DNA of 64,000 nt from Lysinibacillus sp. 2017 (GCF_003073375.1 NZ_CP029002.1:2838001-2902000), one strand, 5' to 3'. Shown: positions 48,676-58,272, counted from the first letter of the stretch. The notes: a model not told the origin generated them from the sequence alone. Numbers and translations are program-made.

Positions 48676-49743
48676 TTAATTTTCGTTTTGCTTTTTGTAA
48701 TACCAAAGTAAACCAGATTTCATTAAACGAGCAATACGACCCGTTACTGTAGTATCTGCTAAATGGACGAAACCTTGTTTTTTACCAAGAGAGCCCATGA
48801 AGCCTTTTAATTTAATTTCTGATAATTTTTCAGGTAATGTTTCACCTTTCCAACGCATTTTCAGAACTTTAACGATACGTTCGCCTTGTTCTTCTGCTAA
48901 TTGGGCAGTTGGTGGTAAGTGAGAAGACGCACAGTCTCCGATAACATATACGTCTTCATCGCCTACAACATGGTAATGGTCAGTAATGATTGGACGATTG
49001 AATTTGTCTTTTTCAACATCTAGTTCGCGAACGATTTTTACTGGTTGTACACCTGCAGTCCAAACAATAACATCTGCTTCGATTATTTCATCATGGTTGT
49101 ATAGACGACCATCTTCAACTTTTGTAATATTTGATTCTGCAATAACTTCAACATCATGCTTTTCGAACCAAGATTTAATGTAAGCACTTAATTTTTCAGG
49201 GAAATCACGTAAGATACGGTGTGAGCGGTCGAATAATTTAATATTTAAATCCGTGCGACTTTCTCGTAATTCACTTGCAAGCTCGATACCTGAAAGACCT
49301 GCACCAACGATGGCAACAGTTGAACCTGGTGCTAACCCACCGATTTTTTCAAAAGTTTTACGAGAATTTGCGATTGTTTGAATGCTGTATGTGAATTCAT
49401 CGGCACCTGGAACGCCATGATATTTATCTACACAGCCTAAACCAATTACAAGCTGGTCATAAGATACTTCTTGTCCGTCTTCTAGATATACTTTTTTATC
49501 TTCGCGATCGATGCGCACGATTTCTCCATAAACGCGTTTTAATCGATCATGCTCCGGAAAGTCAACACGAATTTCTTTATCCGTTGACGTACCCGCAGCC
49601 ATTGCGTAAAATTCTGTCTTTAAACTATGGAATGGTGTACGGTCTACTAATGTAATTTCTACATCTGCAGGTAAGTTTGATAATAAACGAAGTAAAATAC
49701 GCATATTACCATAACCGCCGCCTAATAATACTAATTTTTTCAT
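48676..49743 (-). CDS. yutJ: NADH dehydrogenase-like FAD oxidoreductase (YutJ)
   Basis: A 355-residue type II NADH dehydrogenase relative. The FAD-binding LVLLGGGYGNMRILL starts at residue 3, the NAD-binding VAIVGAGLSGIELASEL lies near residue 155, and VYVIGDCASS near residue 275 contacts FAD. The C-terminal membrane-binding part is short. The ATG at 49743 follows GAGGGAG; a 27-residue extension upstream was rejected. It may pass electrons to menaquinone. Confidence 0.88.
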   Translation of the reverse strand: MKKLVLLGGGYGNMRILLRLLSNLPADVEITLVDRTPFHSLKTEFYAMAAGTSTDKEIRVDFPEHDRLKRVYGEIVRIDREDKKVYLEDGQEVSYDQLVIGLGCVDKYHGVPGADEFTYSIQTIANSRKTFEKIGGLAPGSTVAIVGAGLSGIELASELRESRTDLNIKLFDRSHRILRDFPEKLSAYIKSWFEKHDVEVIAESNITKVEDGRLYNHDEIIEADVIVWTAGVQPVKIVRELDVEKDKFNRPIITDHYHVVGDEDVYVIGDCASSHLPPTAQLAEEQGERIVKVLKMRWKGETLPEKLSEIKLKGFMGSLGKKQGFVHLADTTVTGRIARLMKSGLLWYYKKQNEN

Positions 49744-49940
49744 AGCTTCTCCCTCATATCTAAATTTAATAAGTATGTTCACAAATATTCCATAATCATT
49801 ATAACGGTTTGTGATAAATTTCACAATATATTAAAATTGATTTTGTGAAACTTTTCACAAGAAGTTTTTAAATTAAAAAACATACAAATTGACTCTATCT
49901 AAAAAACAAAGTAGCATGGCTAATAGTGAGGTGACAGTAG

Positions 49941-50177
49941 GTGAATCCATTAGTTGAATTTTGTATTAGTAATCTCGCAAACGGTGCGCAGGAAACTTAT
50001 GATGCACTTGATAGAGATCCCGATATTGATGTCCTTGAGTATGGCTGCCTAAGCTATTGTACGAAGTGTGCACAAGGGTTTTATGCTGTTGTAAATGGTG
50101 ATTTAGTTGAAGCAGATACACCAGCTGAACTAACTAAGCGCATTTATGACTATATAGAAGAAAATCCGATGTGGTAA
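49941..50177 (+). CDS. yuzB: YuzB family protein (DUF1450)
   Basis: A 78-residue protein with the pattern EFCISNL...[18 protein letters not shown], whose cysteines suggest a metal or Fe-S site. DUF1450 has no known function. The start is GTG after AGGTGA. It is divergent from yutJ. Confidence 0.88.
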   Translation: MNPLVEFCISNLANGAQETYDALDRDPDIDVLEYGCLSYCTKCAQGFYAVVNGDLVEADTPAELTKRIYDYIEENPMW

Positions 50178-50205
50178 TTATTACTTACCCATCGGATTTT
50201 TTCAT
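50161..50205. terminator. Bidirectional terminator between yuzB and yutF
   Basis: AAAATCCGATG and CATCGGATTTT arms; the stem begins in the last codons of yuzB. Confidence 0.8.
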
Positions 50206-50208
50206 TAA

Positions 50209-50973
50209 TTATTTAATTAACTCTAACAAGTTCTCCACACAGTAAGTTGGTAGCTTCGATTGTTGCTTAACACGATCGGTCGGTGTGACACCGGTATTCA
50301 CATGAATCGTATCACAACCAAAATTAATGCCACATAAAATATCGGTATCATAATTGTCGCCAACCATGACCATCTGTTCTTTTGTGAAATGATGCTCATC
50401 TGCTACAATCTGCAACATTACGGGTGAAGGCTTACCGATAAACGTCGGTGTGACCCCTGCGACATTCGCTACAAGATGGACAAATGAGCCATTTCCTGGT
50501 GCAAAACTGCGTTCGCTTGGAAACTTTATATCTCCATTTGTGCCAATCAGCTCTGCTCCATTTTGCACGTAAAAACTAGCTTTCACCAGTTTGTCATACG
50601 TAATTTGACGGTCGATACCCATTACGAGAACCGCGCTTTGCTCATCGGTAATTTCTAAGCCCTCTTGTTCAAGTGCTGTTCGAATTCCTTGTTCTCCAAC
50701 GACATTGACCTTTTTATCAGTGCAAATTTTTGCAACGTATTTTGCTGTAGCTAGTGCACTTGAATAAATATGCTCTAATGGCGCATTGATGCCGATGTCA
50801 CGTAATGACTGTTGTAGCATCTCTCTTGTTTTAGACGAATTATTCGTTAAATAAAACGGTTCAATTTTCTGCGCTTGTAAATAATGGACAAACTGTACAG
50901 CCGATTCAATACCTGCTTTTCCACGATAAATCGTACCGTCTAAATCAAAACAATACGCTTTGTAGAAACTCAT
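50209..50973 (-). CDS. yutF: HAD-IIA family sugar phosphatase (NagD-like, YutF)
   Basis: A 254-residue phosphatase. Motif I is FDLDGTIYRG at residues 9-18, motif II FYLTNNSSKT near residue 40, and motif IV MVGDNYDTDILCG near residue 203. The C2 cap typical of NagD separates motifs II and III. Its start overlaps the stop of yutE by four bases. Substrate is a small phosphate ester, not identified here. Confidence 0.92.
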   Translation of the reverse strand: MSFYKAYCFDLDGTIYRGKAGIESAVQFVHYLQAQKIEPFYLTNNSSKTREMLQQSLRDIGINAPLEHIYSSALATAKYVAKICTDKKVNVVGEQGIRTALEQEGLEITDEQSAVLVMGIDRQITYDKLVKASFYVQNGAELIGTNGDIKFPSERSFAPGNGSFVHLVANVAGVTPTFIGKPSPVMLQIVADEHHFTKEQMVMVGDNYDTDILCGINFGCDTIHVNTGVTPTDRVKQQSKLPTYCVENLLELIK

Positions 50974-51422
50974 TTGTGGTCCTCTGGTAAAAATGCTGAA
51001 ACAGGACCTAATTCGTTTGTTAAATAATCATGTACCTTGCTAGAAAATTGTTTCATTGTGTCTAGGTTTGCTGTTAACACAGTTAAAACTTCTTCGTTAT
51101 CCACTGCGATAAATTCACGTACAATCATTTTACGTAAGCCGACAACCGCTTTTAACGGTGCATCCATTTCAGGTGTGATTACTTTTTCATCAACGAAAAT
51201 GTCGATAATGTCTTCATAGCTACCTGGGTCACGCATAATGAAGCCGTCGATAACTAAGTTTCCTACGTCCATCATTGCTTCCATCACGTTATGACCAATA
51301 CGTTGTAATGCTAGTTTATGAATATCATTTGATAACCAGTTATCATTTGATTCAAGTAATGCTAATAACTCGTTTAAGTGCGTTAAGTTTAATGTAATTT
51401 TATTTCTATCTACGAAATACAT
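50970..51422 (-). CDS. yutE: DUF86 / HepT-like protein (YutE)
   Basis: A 150-residue helical protein of the DUF86 family, with IGHNVMEAMMDVGNLVID and VGLRKMIVREFIAVDNEEV. HepT toxins carry an RX4-6HXY catalytic motif in that second region; here the histidine is missing, so RNase or toxin activity looks unlikely. No MntA nucleotidyltransferase gene lies next to it. The ATG at 51422 follows GGAGG. It is translationally coupled to yutF. Confidence 0.85.
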   Translation of the reverse strand: MYFVDRNKITLNLTHLNELLALLESNDNWLSNDIHKLALQRIGHNVMEAMMDVGNLVIDGFIMRDPGSYEDIIDIFVDEKVITPEMDAPLKAVVGLRKMIVREFIAVDNEEVLTVLTANLDTMKQFSSKVHDYLTNELGPVSAFLPEDHK

Positions 51423-51513
51423 AGATAAAGCCTCCATTCAATCAATAAAAGTTGATAGTGTTTTCACTTATATAGTACCATATTCTTTAGAAATGGAAGG
51501 GGTTCAAAGCAAA

Positions 51514-51780
51514 ATGGAACGATTTTTCTTATATGATGATGTAGAAGATACAAAAACGCGCTTTGTCAGCTTTGCAGGAAAAACACAACGCTATGATTTA
51601 GCAGTCTTACAAAGCGGTCGATTTTTCGGGAAAGTACTCGTTTTAGACATTCAATTTGGTCGATTTGCAATTATTGGATCCGATGATGTAGAGGAACCGG
51701 GCTATTTAGAACATGTGTATAATCGAACTGAAGCCGAAACAGTGGATTTACGAGAATATTTACGTGAATTATTAAGCTAA
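51514..51780 (+). CDS. DUF3055 family protein
   Basis: An 88-residue soluble protein with MERFFLYDDVEDTKTRFVSF, GKVLVLDIQFGRFAIIGSDD and EEPGYLEHVY, which I recognise as DUF3055. The function is unknown. The ATG at 51514 follows GGAAGGGG at 11 bases; an earlier in-frame ATG at 51493 lies before this site. It is divergent from yutE. Confidence 0.8.
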   Translation: MERFFLYDDVEDTKTRFVSFAGKTQRYDLAVLQSGRFFGKVLVLDIQFGRFAIIGSDDVEEPGYLEHVYNRTEAETVDLREYLRELLS

Positions 51781-51799
51781 AATAGGTGATTAAAAATCA

Positions 51800-51840
51800 A
51801 AAAACTACTAATTTTAGATTATTAAAATTAGTAGTTTTTA
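51800..51840. terminator. Bidirectional terminator between DUF3055 gene and yutD
   Basis: AAAACTACTAATTTTA pairs with TAAAATTAGTAGTTTT. Confidence 0.9.
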
Positions 51841-51843
51841 TTT

Positions 51844-52260
51844 TTATCCTTTTACCATACTTTCAGTCGTTTCTAAAATTTTCGGAGTATTTTCAACTAC
51901 AACCACTTCTTCTTGAACGTCCTCTTGTCCCTCAGGTTCTATCTCCACTTCAACAGTACTTTCTTCCGCCACTGGTTCTGGTGCGCGGCCTGTTTTTTGA
52001 ACGATAAAGTAGGCACAGCCAAAGTTACAGTATTCATATAAATAATCTTCTATCGTGCTAACCTTTGTATCAAATGTTGATTTTTGATTTTTGTCGTCAA
52101 AAAATCCTTTTAAACGCAACTGACCATAACCCCAGTCACCGACAATAAAATCATATTTCGTTAAAATATCTGAATAACGTGCAGTAAAGGCTTCTTCTTT
52201 AAAACCGTCACGCACATTTTCGATTACTTCATAAGTATAGCCTTCTGCAATAATCAAATT
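51844..52260 (-). CDS. yutD: YutD family protein (DUF1027) with acidic tail
   Basis: A 138-residue protein. Residues 1-92 form the DUF1027 domain with EAFTARYSDILTKYDFIVGD and WGYGQLRLKGFF, ending in a cysteine pair region CNFGCAYF. The last 45 residues are a low-complexity Glu/Val/Pro tail not usual for the family core. The TTG at 52260 has AGGTGG at eight bases; an in-frame GTG at 52269 overlaps that site. Confidence 0.82.
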   Translation of the reverse strand, partial: NLIIAEGYTYEVIENVRDGFKEEAFTARYSDILTKYDFIVGDWGYGQLRLKGFFDDKNQKSTFDTKVSTIEDYLYEYCNFGCAYFIVQKTGRAPEPVAEESTVEVEIEPEGQEDVQEEVVVVENTPKILETTESMVKG

Positions 52261-52363
52261 GTACACCACCTATCTTAATCTTCATGTTAAAGAATATTTT
52301 TGCCGAAAGCAATATTCCAAACGAATTTTTCCAGGCAGTTTCAATTTAATGGGCTACATTGAA

Positions 52364-53275
52364 TTAAATTTCTACCTTGTTTTTATTGGCTGCATTCACT
52401 TGCTCATCTGCATGGTAACTACTACGTACGAGTGGTCCCGCTTCACAATGGCTAAAGCCTTTTTCCATCGCAATTTTACGTAACTTGCCAAATTCAATTG
52501 GCGAATAATATTTTTTTACTGGTAGATGCTTTTTAGTAGGCTGTAAATATTGGCCAATCGTCATAATATCCACATTATTTGCACGCAAGTCATCCATCAC
52601 TTCATAAATATCTTCTACTGTTTCGCCTAAGCCTATCATTAAGGAAGATTTTGTTGGAATTGTTGGCTGCATTTCTTTTGCACGACGTAAAAATTCCAGT
52701 GAACGCTCATATGTAGCTCTTGCACGCACTCGTGGTGTTAAGCTACGTACGGTTTCAATATTATGATTTAAAATATCTGGTTTTGCATCCATTAAAATGC
52801 GTAAATTTTCTTCATGGCCACCTAAATCAGAAGGTAATACTTCGATCGAGGTTAAGGGGCTTTTACGACGAATTGCACGTACCGTTTCTGCTAACACTTC
52901 CGCTCCACCATCTTTTAAATCATCACGTGCCACCATCGTAATTACGACATGTTTTAAGTTCATTAGTGCAACAGAATCTGCCACGCGTTCTGGTTCAGCT
53001 AAGTCTAATTCATTTGGCAATCCCGTTTTGACTGCGCAAAAGCGACAGGCACGTGTACAAATGGAACCTAAAATCATCATTGTAGCTGTACGACGTTCTC
53101 CCCAGCATTCATGAATATTTGGGCAGCGTGCTTCCTCACATACCGTATGCAAGTTTTTCTCACGCATCAATTTTTTTAAACCTTTGTATTCATCATTCGT
53201 ATTTAGCTTAATTTTTAGCCATTCTGGTTTGCGTAGATACTCTTCTTTTTGACTAGTTGGTTTACAAGATGTCAT
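52364..53275 (-). CDS. lipA: Lipoyl synthase
   Basis: Radical SAM enzyme of 303 residues that inserts two sulfur atoms into octanoyl groups on target proteins such as the E2 subunits or GcvH. The auxiliary cluster motif [12 protein letters not shown] (about residues 46-57) and the radical SAM motif CTRACRFC (about residues 73-80) are complete. The C-terminal region with [10 protein letters not shown] supplies the serine ligand. It needs Fe-S clusters and SAM, both supplied by genes in this window. Confidence 0.98.
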   Translation of the reverse strand: MTSCKPTSQKEEYLRKPEWLKIKLNTNDEYKGLKKLMREKNLHTVCEEARCPNIHECWGERRTATMMILGSICTRACRFCAVKTGLPNELDLAEPERVADSVALMNLKHVVITMVARDDLKDGGAEVLAETVRAIRRKSPLTSIEVLPSDLGGHEENLRILMDAKPDILNHNIETVRSLTPRVRARATYERSLEFLRRAKEMQPTIPTKSSLMIGLGETVEDIYEVMDDLRANNVDIMTIGQYLQPTKKHLPVKKYYSPIEFGKLRKIAMEKGFSHCEAGPLVRSSYHADEQVNAANKNKVEI

Positions 53276-53413
53276 GCTATTTCTCCTTTACACTCAACTA
53301 CCTCTAGGTTGTTACTGTTGTCAATGTAACATATTCTGCCACTTGCAACAACTTACTATTCCTACAAATCAAATAATTTAGATTAATCTGTCTACGTCTT
53401 TTATTCAGTTACA

Positions 53414-54181
53414 TTATTCATATGGGATTGGTACTTCAATCGACGGCTGGGCACCCTCACCCGCGCTATAAATATGTGGCACAGTTCCCCTTACTAGGCC
53501 CATTGCAATTGGAATTTTTTGCTCAACTGAAGCTGATTTACTCGCAAATGGTATAATAATTTGGACATTGACTGCAATCAATAAATTGACTTCTACCTTT
53601 GCATTATTGATGCCAAATTCTTCGATTGTAGATTCTACTGTACTGCTCACATTCCCAATAATATGAAAACGAATCGGAATTTTAGGTCCTAGGTTTCCAA
53701 TAATAGGTAGATTCATTGCCTGACCGAGTGGTACAAAGAAGACGATGCCATCACCTGCCTCCATTTTTCCAACATCGTACTCTACATTTTCTAAACTCGG
53801 CAAATGCGATAACTCCCCATTTTCTGCTTGTTCTAAATACTCTTTTACAAGGGTTTGCGTTTCTGCGCGTACTTGATTAATAATTTCTGTATTAAACTTT
53901 GTGGTGATCACATCGTCTGATGTTGTTGGGATATCCACAATAATTTCATTGACGTCTAATACACTCGAAGTTTTTGAATTTATCGCTTTACTTACAACAT
54001 AAGAGGCGACTTTAAGTGTTTGAACTTCAGCATACTGCAAATACGTTGGCATTAATCTCATATTCACGACATAAATAGTAATAAAGACCATGATGGCAAT
54101 ACTCATCAGTAAAAGCGTAACAGCATTTTTTATACTGCGCTTTTTTTTGAAGTGCATTCTTTTAGCTCTTTTAAAACGCAA
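53414..54181 (-). CDS. yunB: Sporulation protein YunB
   Basis: A 255-residue protein with a basic N-terminus and one membrane helix (about residues 20-43), the rest outside the cytoplasm. It shows the features of YunB, a SigmaE-dependent protein needed for full spore formation in B. subtilis. The start is TTG, six bases after AAGGAGG. That site lies inside a 16-bp perfect hairpin between this gene and the HD-GYP gene, which may limit translation or separate the two transcripts. Confidence 0.88.
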   Translation of the reverse strand: MRFKRAKRMHFKKKRSIKNAVTLLLMSIAIMVFITIYVVNMRLMPTYLQYAEVQTLKVASYVVSKAINSKTSSVLDVNEIIVDIPTTSDDVITTKFNTEIINQVRAETQTLVKEYLEQAENGELSHLPSLENVEYDVGKMEAGDGIVFFVPLGQAMNLPIIGNLGPKIPIRFHIIGNVSSTVESTIEEFGINNAKVEVNLLIAVNVQIIIPFASKSASVEQKIPIAMGLVRGTVPHIYSAGEGAQPSIEVPIPYE

Positions 54182-54223
54182 AGAAATCCTCCTTACCTAT
54201 ACAATATGGTAAGGAGGATTTCT
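54182..54223 (-). promoter_or_regulatory. Hairpin containing the yunB ribosome binding site
   Basis: On the minus strand AGAAATCCTCCTTACC pairs perfectly with GGTAAGGAGGATTTCT. The stem fills the whole gap between the HD-GYP stop codon and the yunB TTG. The AAGGAGG of yunB is in the 3' arm. A T-rich stretch follows, so it may also act as a terminator. Confidence 0.7.
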
Positions 54224-55327
54224 CTATTCCGCATAAACGACAAAATCTAACTCAATTTTTTCAATTTCGAGCATTGGACAGTCACTCAGGCAAATTTCAT
54301 ATGTAGCTTCTAACATTGAATGATTTTCTTCAAAAATACGCAACCATGGGCGTGAAGCGTCGACAAGATTCTGCTTTGAAACAATGCCACGTCGACCATC
54401 ATTTAATAAGACAAGTGTTCCGTTTGCATAATGAACGATGCTTTGTTTGAAGGCATCGACAACGCGCGCATCAAATTGAATGCCTCTGCCTTCCTCGATA
54501 ATAGAAATAGCATCGGTAGGGAGCATTTTTTTGCGATAAACACGTGTAGATGTCAGTGCATCAAATACATCTGCAACAGCAATAATTTTCGCAAATGGGT
54601 GGATTTCAAAGTCAACTAATCCTCGAGGGTAGCCACTACCATCAATACGTTCATGGTGTTGGAATGCACAATGCGCAACGAGCAAAGAAACCGAATGTAA
54701 ATTTCGCAGTAAGTCAAAACCAAATCGTGTGTGTTGCTTCATTTCATCATATTCTTCATCAGTTAGCTTGCCAGGTTTTGATAAAATTTCTGGAGGAATT
54801 AATAGTTTGCCAATATCATGCAACATGGCCCCCATACCAATTAATCGAATATCATCATAGGAATAGCCCATTGCTTTTGCAATGGCTATTGAGTACATTG
54901 TTACTTGAAAAGAATGTTGGTAAATATATTCATCATATAAATAAGCATCCGTCAACACCATCAGTACCTCTTCACTACCAATGATCGAATTCATAATGTC
55001 TTCTACAATAAGACCGATTACTTTCGATTGCTGATCGAGTACGTATGGAGCTTGCGATGACTTTGTTTGCTTCACTTCTTTAAATGATTTTGTTATATTT
55101 TTTACAACTTGAATTCGTTTGGCTGGTGTAACTGTTTCTTCTACTTCAATCCCACGTGAAACTTTATCCTCAATGTATAAATACTGTATATTGAGGTCGC
55201 GTAATCGCTCCACAATTCGGTTCGTTACGATAACATCTTTATGCAGTAGTGGATGACCGGCTTCGTTCCAAATTGTTCTCCCGACAACCATACCTTCTTT
55301 GAGAACATTTATAGATATTAGTCGCAT
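54224..55327 (-). CDS. HD-GYP domain protein, probable cyclic di-GMP phosphodiesterase
   Basis: A 367-residue protein. An N-terminal part (residues 1-110) with VLKEGMVVGRTIWNEAG is followed by an HD-GYP domain with HDIGK (about residue 163), HTRFGFDLLR, HHERIDGSGYPRG (about residues 214-226) and DVFDALTS. All metal ligands appear present, so hydrolysis of c-di-GMP is likely. The ATG at 55327 (MRLISINVLKEG) is preferred; a TTG at 55345 is possible. B. subtilis has no gene here. Confidence 0.88.
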   Translation of the reverse strand: MRLISINVLKEGMVVGRTIWNEAGHPLLHKDVIVTNRIVERLRDLNIQYLYIEDKVSRGIEVEETVTPAKRIQVVKNITKSFKEVKQTKSSQAPYVLDQQSKVIGLIVEDIMNSIIGSEEVLMVLTDAYLYDEYIYQHSFQVTMYSIAIAKAMGYSYDDIRLIGMGAMLHDIGKLLIPPEILSKPGKLTDEEYDEMKQHTRFGFDLLRNLHSVSLLVAHCAFQHHERIDGSGYPRGLVDFEIHPFAKIIAVADVFDALTSTRVYRKKMLPTDAISIIEEGRGIQFDARVVDAFKQSIVHYANGTLVLLNDGRRGIVSKQNLVDASRPWLRIFEENHSMLEATYEICLSDCPMLEIEKIELDFVVYAE

Positions 55328-55394
55328 TGAATCTATTTTCTCCAATCTAATAATACATTCCGTTTATTATACCATGAAATGAAAAAAGTATAAT

Positions 55395-56759
55395 CTATTG
55401 AAATTTCTTCCTACAATGGGTTTTGAAAATATCTCGAATAAATTCTGGCAAATAATACTGCTTTTTAGCGTATTTAAAGCTAGGAAAGAAAAAGCCAAAT
55501 GTAAACAAGTCTAATGTTGCTAGTCGATACACTTTATCAGGCTCCATAAGCTTCCCATTTATATAAAGTTCTCGCTGCTTGTTCATCGTGATTCCGTAAT
55601 TTAATAACTTGCCAAAAATAATACCACGGAAACCCAATCCCTTTAACTCAAGACGTGGCCATTCTTCATTTTCTGACTGAACGAATATCTCCTTTAATTC
55701 ATTGCCCGTTAATTGTACAACGCAAAGATTAATCGGATGTGGTAATATTTTGTGAATATCATATGCAGTCACATAACCTTTATTCATACTTTCAACAAAA
55801 ATACCTGCATTAAACAATACACAATCAGCTTTCGTATAATCAAATACGCATTCTGCAAATAAATTTGAAAGCTGTGAGCGATGAAACCATTCTTTGTTGA
55901 GTGACTTCGATAGTGAAAACTCTGGCTGTTCTAATAAGGCTTTGGCTTGTTTTTGTAACCCCATCAGCCACTCACTTTCTTCTTCTACTTCTGGTAATAG
56001 GGAATTTTCATATAAGCGATCCTTTTTTGCAGCCACCTTGTTTACGGACGTATCCCATTCAATTGTAAGCTGGCCTGTATACTGACCAAACTTTCCTCCG
56101 CCTGTAAGCAGTACGCCATTTTCAGCGCGTCCTTGTTCGAAAATATGATGCGTATGAGCACCAAAAATCACGTCAATTGCAGGGCATTCTTTCGCTAATA
56201 ATTCATCTTCTGTAATGCCTAAATGTGATAAGCAAACAATGATATCTACTTGTTGCTGTAAAATTTGCACCTGTTCAATCAAACGATCACGTGGTGAAGT
56301 CACTTCCCAACCGAGCTGTCGGTAAAATGCATCGAATTGCGCGGTTGCTGCAATTACACCAATTTTTGTACCGTATTGCGTTGTTAAAATTGTGTATGGC
56401 TTGAGCCAAGCGGGATTGTCCTTTTTGAGTGATTGTAAGTTCCCGACAACAACATCAAAATCAGCTTCATCATACAAATGATAAAGAACATCATAAGGTA
56501 ATGTAATCCCCTCGTTGTTTCCAAGTGTTACGACATCGTACTGGGCATCGTTAAGCATCGTAATATTTCCTTTACCTAACGTCGCTTCTGTATATAAATT
56601 GGAACGATCTAAATGATCTCCTAAATCGACTAAAAAACTTGTCTCTCCCTGTTCAGCAAGCATTTTGCGCTGCATTTGTATAAACGATTGACTGCGTTTC
56701 CAATAACTAAAATGACTATGCAAATCATTCGTATGAAAAAAATGAATTACTTCACGCAC
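55395..56759 (-). CDS. yunD: Metallophosphatase, 5'-nucleotidase family (YunD)
   Basis: A 454-residue protein. The N-terminal metallophosphatase domain shows HTNDLHSHF (about residue 10), DLGDHLDRSN, GNNEG and later GAHTHHIFEQG. The C-terminal 5'-nucleotidase domain contains DCVLFNAGIFVES and LPHPINLCVVQLTG. No signal peptide is visible, so it works inside the cell, as proposed for YunD. Start taken as GTG at 56759 after AGGTGG; GTG at 56768 is possible. Confidence 0.87.
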   Translation of the reverse strand: MREVIHFFHTNDLHSHFSYWKRSQSFIQMQRKMLAEQGETSFLVDLGDHLDRSNLYTEATLGKGNITMLNDAQYDVVTLGNNEGITLPYDVLYHLYDEADFDVVVGNLQSLKKDNPAWLKPYTILTTQYGTKIGVIAATAQFDAFYRQLGWEVTSPRDRLIEQVQILQQQVDIIVCLSHLGITEDELLAKECPAIDVIFGAHTHHIFEQGRAENGVLLTGGGKFGQYTGQLTIEWDTSVNKVAAKKDRLYENSLLPEVEEESEWLMGLQKQAKALLEQPEFSLSKSLNKEWFHRSQLSNLFAECVFDYTKADCVLFNAGIFVESMNKGYVTAYDIHKILPHPINLCVVQLTGNELKEIFVQSENEEWPRLELKGLGFRGIIFGKLLNYGITMNKQRELYINGKLMEPDKVYRLATLDLFTFGFFFPSFKYAKKQYYLPEFIRDIFKTHCRKKFQ

Positions 56760-56780
56760 CTTTGCCACCTCACTTCTTCT

Positions 56781-57633
56781 TTACTCATCAAAAAAATTCA
56801 TTTGCTTTGGTGCTAAGCCATCAAATTGAAGCTGCAAAATTTGTTGCATTCGCTTTGCATTTTTTGCTGCATGTCCCCCCAGAGTTATTATTGAATAATA
56901 CAAAAATTTCATTCGCCTGTTTACTTAAAAATGAAATTTGCTCACTTAACTTTTGTAGTTCTTCTTCATTATAATCATATAAAAAGCGGACTTTCCGCCA
57001 ATTTTCACTATGTCCAATATTACGCCAACCAAAGACGTTTCGACCATGAATGCGGACAAGCACTTTATCATGCGTTGCAATCGGCACAAAGGGTACAGAA
57101 CCACTCCCCGCTTGCGGTTCATCACAAACCGTGTGAGTAAGCTTGTTATCCTTCAAAAATTTCAATGTTTTATCCTTCATGTTCGAGGAATACCATGATT
57201 GGTTTCGAAACTCAATGGCAATCGGAAAATCTGTAAGCTGTTGTTTTATATATCGAATATATTGTACATTTTTTTGTTGGCAGTCAAACCATGGGGGAAA
57301 TTGCACAAGAACCATTGCTAACTTCCCGTTTTTTTGAAAGGTTTGTGCACAAGCTCGAAACGCATTGAACATATCGTTCTTTGTTTCGTAAGGTAATTCA
57401 TCACGCAAGTGGCCCGTCATTCCTTGATAGGTTTTCACCACAAATTGAAAGTTATGTGGCGTTTCTTTGCACCACTTTTCGACCGTTTCTGGCGTAGGAA
57501 TAGCGTAAAATGATGTATCTAATTCTACAATAGGAAAATGCCCACTGTAATCAAATAATTTATCTTTTGCTGCTGTAACTTCACTATAGACGTCAGGGTG
57601 ATCTCCCCAACCTGTTAATCCGATTGAAATCAT
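56781..57633 (-). pseudogene. yunF: DUF72 family gene (YunF) with a 3' frameshift
   Basis: A DUF72 protein of the TIM-barrel type with ISIGLTGWGDHPDVY at the N-terminus, FQFVVKTYQGMTGH, AIEFRNQSWY and LFNNNSGG. In the run of six cytosines at 56875-56880 the frame breaks: as written the protein ends at 56821 with an unusual tail. Removing one base restores GGHAAKNAKRMQQILQLQF and an end at 56781, exactly what the family shows. Either a sequencing error, a recent mutation or a slippery tract explains it. DUF72 function is unknown. Confidence 0.82.
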
Positions 57634-57743
57634 TCCCATCACCTCTTACAAGATATTGTACAACATCCTGCGTAAATTCATAGCAAAGTCATTGCAAATT
57701 AATATTATTCCTATCATAATTGTATAAAAAGGAGGGCGTTACC

Positions 57744-58058
57744 ATGCATAATTTACAATCTATTGAGCAATTCGAAACTTATAAAAATGGTGCTGCTGTT
57801 GTTTTTGAATTTACAGCAAATTGGTGTCCAGATTGTCGCTTCATTGACCCTTTCATGCCTGAAGTCGTTGAGAAATTTTCAAACTTTACATTTGTGAAAG
57901 TAGACCGTGATCAATTTATCGATTTATGTATCGAACTAGGTGTCATTGGTATACCAAGTTTTGTTGCATTTGAAAACGGTGTAGAACTTGGCCGTTTCGT
58001 CAGTAAAGACCGTAAAACACAGGCAGAAATCGAGAACTTTATTACGAATTTAAAATAA
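57744..58058 (+). CDS. Thioredoxin-family protein
   Basis: A 104-residue thioredoxin-fold protein with active site WCPDC (about residues 27-31) in place of WCGPC, and the cis-proline in GIPSFVAFENG. It resembles the YtpP type. The ATG at 57744 follows AAGGAGGG. It may reduce disulfides or act as a monothiol-like partner; targets are unknown. Confidence 0.88.
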   Translation: MHNLQSIEQFETYKNGAAVVFEFTANWCPDCRFIDPFMPEVVEKFSNFTFVKVDRDQFIDLCIELGVIGIPSFVAFENGVELGRFVSKDRKTQAEIENFITNLK

Positions 58059-58068
58059 CCCAAATCAA

Positions 58069-58113
58069 AAAGGTGCTCCGAACGCTGAATTTCAACGTTT
58101 GGAACACCTTTTA
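58069..58113. terminator. Bidirectional terminator after the thioredoxin gene
   Basis: AAAAGGTGCTCC-AACG and CGTT-GGAACACCTTTT arms. Confidence 0.82.
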
Positions 58114-58122
58114 TTTTTACGA

Positions 58123-58272
58123 TTATTTTACTTTTAGTACGCCATCATGCTCATCGTTTTTCCAAAGCTTGCCGCTTTTCTTTTGTCCTAATGCCCAGAA
58201 AATAACAGCAACTGCTACTACTAATACAACTACAGGTACACCTAAAGTAATTGGCCAGAATAAGTTTTCCAT
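58123..58272 (-). CDS. Small membrane protein, 49 residues
   Basis: ATG at 58272 with GGGAG upstream. Residues 5-27 form one hydrophobic helix (FWPITLGVPVVVLVVAVAVI) and the tail is polar (GQKKSGKLWKNDEHDG). It is short and without a recognised family, but codon use and ribosome binding site look real. It lies alone between two terminators. Confidence 0.65.
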   Translation of the reverse strand: MENLFWPITLGVPVVVLVVAVAVIFWALGQKKSGKLWKNDEHDGVLKVK

